DNA of 64,000 nt. Origin: Hyphomonadaceae bacterium (GTDB lineage Bacteria; Pseudomonadota; Alphaproteobacteria; Caulobacterales; Aquidulcibacteraceae). The DNA lies in assembly GCA_016791445.1 (NCBI GenBank), contig JAEUMP010000006.1, positions 62,001 through 126,000 of the forward strand, read 5' to 3'. Shown piece after piece: positions 62,064-64,000 of this stretch. The notes beneath the pieces are model-generated. The model ran no database searches. It was given only the letters and a program-made list of their open reading frames with translations, and was not told the DNA's origin. Positions within the stretch are counted from its first letter, which is position 1; each line of letters starts with the position of its first letter. The position numbers and the translations under genes are program-made.

Positions 62064-63382
62064 TGCCAGTCCTTCTTCAGCCGCGGCGCGGCGATGAAGT
62101 AGAGCGCGGCCGCGATCACATAGAACGCCACCGCCGTCAGCATCGAATAGCGTAGCGATTCATCGCCATACTGCGCCTTGTAGAAGTCCGACATGCGGCC
62201 GATGAAGAAGTCGCCGAAGCCGATGCCGATCAGATTGTTGACGAGCAGGAACACCGCGCCCGCCGTCGCGCGCATATTGACGCCGACCATGTTCTGGAAC
62301 GCCGCGAGCGCGGGGCCGAGCCAGGCGAGTGAGAACGCCGTCGGCAGCAGGAAGACGAGGAAGGCCGTCGACAGCGATGTCGTGTTCAGCCCGACGACCA
62401 GGAACGGAATCGTCAACGTGAACGCCACCGCCGGCGCCAGCGCGTACACGCCCTTGTGCTTCGCGCCGAAGCGATCCGCGACCGCGCCGCCGAGCCAGAT
62501 GCCGAGCACGCCGCCTACCGCGAGCAGCGCGCCGTAGAAATACGCCGCATAAAGCAGCGGTCCCGGATTCGGCGGCATGAGGAAAGACGGCACCCATGCC
62601 ATCGCGCCCGGCAACGCATCGCCGAAGGTCCGCAGCAGGAACGCCGGCATCCACGCGAACATGCCGTAGGCGACGATCGACGAACACGCTGCGCCGATGG
62701 ACAGGAGCCAGAAGCTCGGCTTTTTCAGCAGCGTGGAGAACACCTCCCCGATCGGCGCCGGCACGGGTTTGGCGCCATCGCCGTCGAGCGCGCCGCGCGC
62801 GGGCTCGCGCACCGTCAGCAGGAAGATCGGCGCGATGAGCACGCCGAGACCGCCGACGATGAAGAACGCCGAGCGCCAGTCGAGCACCGTCGCGATAACG
62901 CCGCCGAACACGATGCCGATGGCGCTGCCGAGCGGAATGCCGAACGAGTAGATCGCGAGCGCCGTCGCGCGCTTCTCCGGCGGGAAATAGTCGCTGACGA
63001 TGGAATAGGCCGGCGCGACGCCGCCCGCCTCGCCCACGCCCACCATCATGCGGGCGATGAACATCTGCACGAAGTTCGTCGCCAGCCCGCACGCCATCGT
63101 GAAGGCGCTCCACATGGTGAGCGCGATGGTCATGATGCGCACGCGGTGCCAGCGGTCTGCAAGCATCGCCACCGGCACGCCGAGCGTCGAATAGAACAGC
63201 GCAAAAGACACGCCGCGCATAAGGCCGAGTTGCGTATCCGAGAAACCGAGATCCTCCTGGATGGGGATCGCAAGGATGCCGAGGATCTGCCGGTCGATGA
63301 AATTGAACGTGTAAACGACGATCAGCGCGAAAAGGACATAGCCGCGATACGCGGCCGAAGCCGTCGTTGAGTCATTCGCCAT
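62033..63382 (-). CDS. MFS transporter (spinster/aromatic-acid-like)
   Basis: About 449 residues with 12 predicted transmembrane helices, starting MANDSTTASAAYRGYVLF. Motif-A-type loop is LADRWHRVRIM and the N-terminal half contains YTFNFIDRQILGILAIPIQEDLGFSD, a signature I associate with spinster-like and hexuronate/aromatic-acid MFS carriers of alphaproteobacteria. A second group of helices follows a cytoplasmic loop (VPAPIGEVFSTLLKK). Substrate cannot be assigned. The next gene upstream, in the same direction, is a TonB receptor (75 bp gap), so uptake across both membranes is possible. Confidence 0.88.
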   Translation of the reverse strand: MANDSTTASAAYRGYVLFALIVVYTFNFIDRQILGILAIPIQEDLGFSDTQLGLMRGVSFALFYSTLGVPVAMLADRWHRVRIMTIALTMWSAFTMACGLATNFVQMFIARMMVGVGEAGGVAPAYSIVSDYFPPEKRATALAIYSFGIPLGSAIGIVFGGVIATVLDWRSAFFIVGGLGVLIAPIFLLTVREPARGALDGDGAKPVPAPIGEVFSTLLKKPSFWLLSIGAACSSIVAYGMFAWMPAFLLRTFGDALPGAMAWVPSFLMPPNPGPLLYAAYFYGALLAVGGVLGIWLGGAVADRFGAKHKGVYALAPAVAFTLTIPFLVVGLNTTSLSTAFLVFLLPTAFSLAWLGPALAAFQNMVGVNMRATAGAVFLLVNNLIGIGFGDFFIGRMSDFYKAQYGDESLRYSMLTAVAFYVIAAALYFIAAPRLKKDWHQPSVAAAGG

Positions 63383-63457
63383 CACTACCCCCGGCAAGAA
63401 AGTGGCCGGACGCTCTCACGTCCGGCCAGTGGTGTCCACAAGGGAGGAAGGGGACGC

Positions 63458-64000
63458 CTAGAACTTCACGCCGACGGACGCCGTGACCGTGCGCGGCGGT
63501 CCGTAGAACGCCGTGTACGAGCTGTCGTTGCCGAGGAAGGACGCCGGCGGAAACGCGAAGTTGTAGAGCGCCGTGCGGTAGCGTTCGTCGGAGAGGTTCT
63601 TGCCGTGCAGGCCGACCGTGAGGTGGCCATTCGACGAAGTCCACACCGCGCTGAGATCAAACAGCGTCACCGAGTCCGCATCGAGCTTCGGACCGCCGGC
63701 GGGGTATTGCGGGCTGGCGCCGGCGGCGAAGCCCTGATTGAAGAGGCCGCTGAAGATATAATACTCGGAGCGGTACGAACCCGAGCCGGTGATGAGCAGA
63801 TCGCCGAGATCGCCGAGGCTGTGGTTGTACGAAAGGCCCAGAGAGCCGGTCCATTCAGGCGTGTTCTGCGCGACGAAGTTGTTGAGCGGATTGGCGTCCG
63901 TCTGGACGTTCACGCCGTTCGAGATGACTTCGTCGATCGACGCATCGATCCAGCCGAGCGAGAAATTGGCCCGGAGGTTGCGCACGATATCGAGCGAGCC
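63458..64000 (-). CDS. TonB-dependent receptor, C-terminal part (runs off right edge)
   Basis: Open from the right edge to the stop at 63458, so only the last ~180 residues are present. They consist of alternating outer-membrane barrel strands (LRANFSLGWIDASIDEV, EWTGSLGLSYNHSLGDLGDLLITG, SVTLFDLSAVWTSSNGHLTVGLHGKNL) and the closing segment RTVTASVGVKF, whose last residue is Phe as expected for Bam targeting. The KNLSDERYR element is typical for siderophore/carbohydrate TonB receptors. It precedes the MFS gene in the same direction. Ligand unknown. Confidence 0.88.
   Translation of the reverse strand, partial: GSLDIVRNLRANFSLGWIDASIDEVISNGVNVQTDANPLNNFVAQNTPEWTGSLGLSYNHSLGDLGDLLITGSGSYRSEYYIFSGLFNQGFAAGASPQYPAGGPKLDADSVTLFDLSAVWTSSNGHLTVGLHGKNLSDERYRTALYNFAFPPASFLGNDSSYTAFYGPPRTVTASVGVKF

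Overview
The window is high-GC DNA densely packed with genes on both strands. It is almost certainly chromosomal DNA of an alphaproteobacterium. The signs are tandem DUF1134/EipA-type envelope proteins, an MHS-type transporter, TonB-dependent receptors, an aroK-aroB-CNNM cluster facing xerD, Caulobacterales-like short intergenic regions, and palindromic intergenic repeats of a kind common in alphaproteobacteria. A Caulobacterales/Hyphomonadaceae-like host is my best guess, but nothing here (no rRNA) fixes the family.

Layout. (1) 1-8.6 kb is accessory. It starts with a secreted RHS-repeat protein that runs off the left edge. Divergent from it is a secreted protein with a YD repeat, two Ig-like domains and a polyglycine-rich C-terminus. 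A 5.3-kb satellite-like element follows: P4-type integrase, XRE regulator, a VapE-type P-loop protein with a small overlapping operon, and unknown genes. It ends at the 3' end of tRNA-Ser(GGA). (2) 8.8-21.8 kb is mostly chromosomal: msrA, an outer-membrane beta-barrel, an MHS transporter, and a 1169-residue hybrid kinase that carries HPt and EAL domains. That kinase is divergent from a REC-kinase protein. TauD-like, methyltransferase-like and HTH genes follow. (3) 21.9-24.2 kb is a small accessory pocket: a DUF559 endonuclease framed by inverted palindromic repeat pairs, then a lower-GC membrane protein and a cytoplasmic trypsin-like peptidase. (4) 24.2-39.7 kb holds lepA, two EipA paralogues, a K+ channel, an orphan sulfate-binding protein, a ZnuD-like TonB receptor behind a palindromic promoter, glutathione-dependent formaldehyde dehydrogenase and a GST, CNNM-aroB-aroK, and xerD. 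(5) 39.7-51.4 kb holds metabolic and envelope genes: dipeptidase, CoA-ester lyase, Fe-ADH, alpha/beta hydrolase, subtilase lipoprotein, SDR, GNAT and VOC. (6) 51.4-64 kb holds pbpC with a giant alpha-2-macroglobulin, EF-P with both enzymes of the beta-lysylation pathway (epmA, epmB), an MFS transporter, and the C-terminal part of a TonB receptor that runs off the right edge.

Functional links. EF-P, EpmA and EpmB form a complete minimal EF-P modification set. Alpha-2-macroglobulin and PbpC form the usual envelope defence/repair pair. AdhC and GST are both glutathione-linked. The 17-kb two-component locus joins a phosphorelay and a c-di-GMP phosphodiesterase in one chain. The most unusual items are that kinase locus, the repeat-framed DUF559 module, the compact satellite-like island, the YD/Ig/polyglycine adhesin-like protein, and an unexplained 440-bp structured-looking region upstream of epmA.
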